DNA of 5,943 nt from Candidatus Omnitrophota bacterium (GTDB lineage: Bacteria; Omnitrophota; Gorgyraeia; Aquiviventales; Aquiviventaceae), in the NCBI GenBank assembly GCA_016206685.1, contig JACQRB010000030.1:1-5943 (forward strand), given 5' to 3'. The notes beneath the pieces were generated by a model. It saw nothing but the letters and a program-made list of their open reading frames with translations, had not been told where the DNA came from and did no database searches. Every line of letters begins with the position of its first letter. Within the stretch, counting starts at the first letter, position 1. The position numbers and the translations under genes were made by a program. Below, piece by piece: positions 4,656 through 5,943 of this stretch.

Positions 4656-5768
4656 GTGTCGCCCGTGTTTGCGAAGCCCAAGCCCGCTCCGGACAGTTCC
4701 CTGGCCGTCGCCGTCAGTCAGCCCGGCCCGTGCCAGCAGAAACTGCAGATCCGCCTCACCGCCGTGGCCACCCAGCCCGTGCGCGAGGACGTGGTGCGCG
4801 AGTTTCAGAAGGAAGCCACCCTCGCCGGCTTTCGCAAAGGCAAGGCCCCCCGCGAGCTCGTCGAGCAGAAATTCCCCGAAGAGATTCGGCAGGAAACCGT
4901 GCGCCGGCTGACGCGGCAGGTCTTCGAGCAGGTGACGCAGGAGCGCAAGCTCAAGCCCGTCGGGCCGTTTGAAGTGATCAAGCTGGATTTCGACGAACGG
5001 CAAGGGCTCGCCCTCGAGGCGCAGGTGGAGGTCGAGCCGGAGTTTCCACTCGCCCAGTACCGCGGCCTCCCGCTGAAGAAACCGGCGGGGAGCGTGGGCG
5101 CGCAGGAACTTGAGCAGGCGCTCGCGCAACTGCGGGAGTCCATGGCGCAACTCGTCCCGATGGGGGAAGGGGAGCAGAAAACCAAACAACTGCCCAACCT
5201 CGATGACGAGTTCGCCAAAGACGCCGGCTTCGAGACTCTCGAACAGCTCAAGGGGCACCTGGAGTCGAAGCTGCGCGAGCAGAAACAGCAGCGGCAGGAG
5301 CAGGAGTGCGAGCAGCAGCTCTGCGAGGAGCTGCTGGGGCGCCATCGTTTCGACGTGCCGCCGCGCTTGGTCGCCACGCAGACCCAGCGGTTGAGCCGGG
5401 ACTTCCAGGCGCGCCTGCTGTTGGCCGGTCGCGCGGAAGAGCAGGCGAAGGAGGAGCTGGCCAAGTACACCGAACAATTGCGCACCAACGCCGTCCGCTT
5501 GGTGAAATTGGCCTTCATCCTGGACCGGATCGCCGAGCAGGAGCAGCTCTCGATCACCCAGGATGAGGTGGTGGATCGGCTGTGGAAGCTGGCCAAGCGC
5601 TGGGGCAAGGATCCGGTGGAGGTGCGCCGGCTCCTGGATGCGCAAGGGCTCTGGTCATCGGTGTTGTCATCCATCCGTCAGGATAAGACGATGCGGCTGT
5701 TGATGGACGCCGCCCAGATCCAAGAAGTGACGGGCGCTTCTGTCGGACCGTCGCCCGGCAGCGGGTGA
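4656..5768 (+). CDS. tig: trigger factor lacking the PPIase domain
   Basis: Ribosome-associated chaperone that meets nascent chains at the exit tunnel. Read from GTG 4656 it has 370 residues. The N-terminal ribosome-binding domain carries the signature GFRKGKAP (58-65). Residues 104-143 match the strand-rich segment leading to the isomerase domain (VEVEPEFPLAQYRGLPLKKP). The frame then runs from QLRESMAQLVPMGEGEQKT straight to LPNLDDEFAKDAGFETLEQL, the start of the helical C-terminal chaperone domain (about 181-358). Usual trigger factors have roughly 430-450 residues with an FKBP-type isomerase domain exactly there; it is absent with no break in the frame. The start is uncertain: GTG 4656 or 4665, or ATG 4581 inside lptB; none has a good ribosome-binding site. 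GTG 4656 follows the lptB stop by 13 bases. clpP follows, as is common for tig. Confidence 0.93.
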   Translation: MSPVFAKPKPAPDSSLAVAVSQPGPCQQKLQIRLTAVATQPVREDVVREFQKEATLAGFRKGKAPRELVEQKFPEEIRQETVRRLTRQVFEQVTQERKLKPVGPFEVIKLDFDERQGLALEAQVEVEPEFPLAQYRGLPLKKPAGSVGAQELEQALAQLRESMAQLVPMGEGEQKTKQLPNLDDEFAKDAGFETLEQLKGHLESKLREQKQQRQEQECEQQLCEELLGRHRFDVPPRLVATQTQRLSRDFQARLLLAGRAEEQAKEELAKYTEQLRTNAVRLVKLAFILDRIAEQEQLSITQDEVVDRLWKLAKRWGKDPVEVRRLLDAQGLWSSVLSSIRQDKTMRLLMDAAQIQEVTGASVGPSPGSG

Positions 5769-5771
5769 CGC

Positions 5772-5863
5772 GGAGCCAGGGCTCCCGTCGCCCGCAGCCG
5801 ACGACGCGCGAAGGCTGCGGCGCGGCGAGGACGACGGGATGGCGCAGCGGCAGGACCCGCTGC
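5772..5863 (+). promoter_or_regulatory. structured tig-clpP spacer (several inverted repeats)
   Basis: The 130-base gap between tig and clpP holds several perfect inverted repeats: GGAGCC/GGCTCC (5772-5777, 5780-5785); TCCCGTCG/CGACGGGA (5783-5790, 5832-5839), which encloses CCGCAGCC/GGCTGCGG (5792-5799, 5813-5820); and GCAGCGG/CCGCTGC (5844-5850, 5857-5863). None is followed by a T tract, so this is not an ordinary terminator. It could be an mRNA processing or stability element. GC-rich DNA makes such repeats easier by chance, and the first two are mutually exclusive. Confidence 0.35.
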
Positions 5864-5898
5864 TGGGAAACAAGTTGGCGACTCAACACGAGGTGCAC

Positions 5899-5943
5899 AT
5901 GAGCGAACAGGGACAGATGTTGGTGCCGATCGTGGTCGAACAG
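5899..5943 (+). CDS. clpP: ATP-dependent Clp protease proteolytic subunit ClpP, 5' end only
   Basis: Only 15 codons are in the window: MSEQGQMLVPIVVEQ. The block MLVPIVVEQ is the conserved N-terminal stretch of ClpP, which lines the axial pore of the protease barrel and contacts the ClpX/ClpA ATPase. Position directly after tig is the classical tig-clpP-clpX order and supports the call. GAGG at 5890-5893 lies five bases before ATG 5899. Alternatives are ATG 5917, starting at MLVPI, and ATG 5839, which has GAGGA at 5827-5831 and would add 20 residues as a propeptide-like extension; the frame is open back to the end of tig. The catalytic residues lie beyond the window. Confidence 0.85.
   Translation, partial: MSEQGQMLVPIVVEQ

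Noticed and set aside
3896..4681. 261-codon open frame on the minus strand opposite lptB
   Set aside because: It mirrors lptB, whose ABC motifs are all intact; its product has no recognisable motif.
5148..5200. Frameshift explaining the missing isomerase domain of trigger factor
   Set aside because: Both flanking domains are in the same frame with no stop, and there is no room for about 260 bases of hidden coding sequence, so it is a deletion.
4590..5645. 351-codon open frame on the minus strand opposite trigger factor
   Set aside because: The plus strand is a clear trigger factor. The minus frame gives a low-complexity Leu/Arg/Gln-rich product with no recognisable domain, as expected for an antisense shadow in GC-rich DNA.

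Overview
The window is GC-rich bacterial DNA carrying genes for a Gram-negative-type envelope: a lipid A acyltransferase, LptC/LptA/LptB of the lipopolysaccharide (LPS) export bridge, trigger factor and the start of clpP. From memory, two features point to Candidatus Omnitrophota. One is an exported protein whose mature N-terminus reads EEITLTTYYPSPRGMYDELR. The other is a dispersed heptamer repeat of the TAGTCCA / TATGGTC type. I could not run a search, so the phylum is a moderate-confidence inference.

Left third (1-1833), accessory in character. A 69-residue excisionase/BldC-type helix-turn-helix protein (66-275) ends at a clear intrinsic terminator (316-355). A fresh promoter then drives a toxin-antitoxin pair: an AbrB/MazE-fold antitoxin (443-700) and a RelE/ParE-fold toxin (712-999). 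The toxin appears to start at CTG; its only conventional in-frame start lies 105 bases further in and would remove the N-terminal helices. Next comes an exported fibre-like protein (1018-1833) with a Sec signal peptide, a 'GNVGIG' repeat stalk and a C-terminal region like a phage tail collar/tip.

Right two thirds (1888-5943), housekeeping in character. A near-consensus sigma-70 promoter (1888-1916) precedes a 663-codon open frame that joins an LpxL/HtrB-type acyltransferase to an LptC-LptA protein. lptB overlaps its end by one base, followed by trigger factor (tig) and the first 15 codons of clpP. The likely logic is one transcription unit for late lipid A acylation, LPS transport across the periplasm, and then protein folding and proteolysis.

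Three points stand out. (1) The lpxL-lptC junction contains two opposed arrays of a 7-bp repeat. Every full repeat unit in the left array carries a TAG, and the only unit whose TAG would be in frame has AAG instead, so one base separates a fused gene from two genes. (2) The right array encodes the hydrophobic core of what looks like the lipoprotein signal peptide of the LptC part. (3) The trigger factor has its ribosome-binding and C-terminal chaperone parts but lacks the whole central FKBP-type prolyl isomerase domain.
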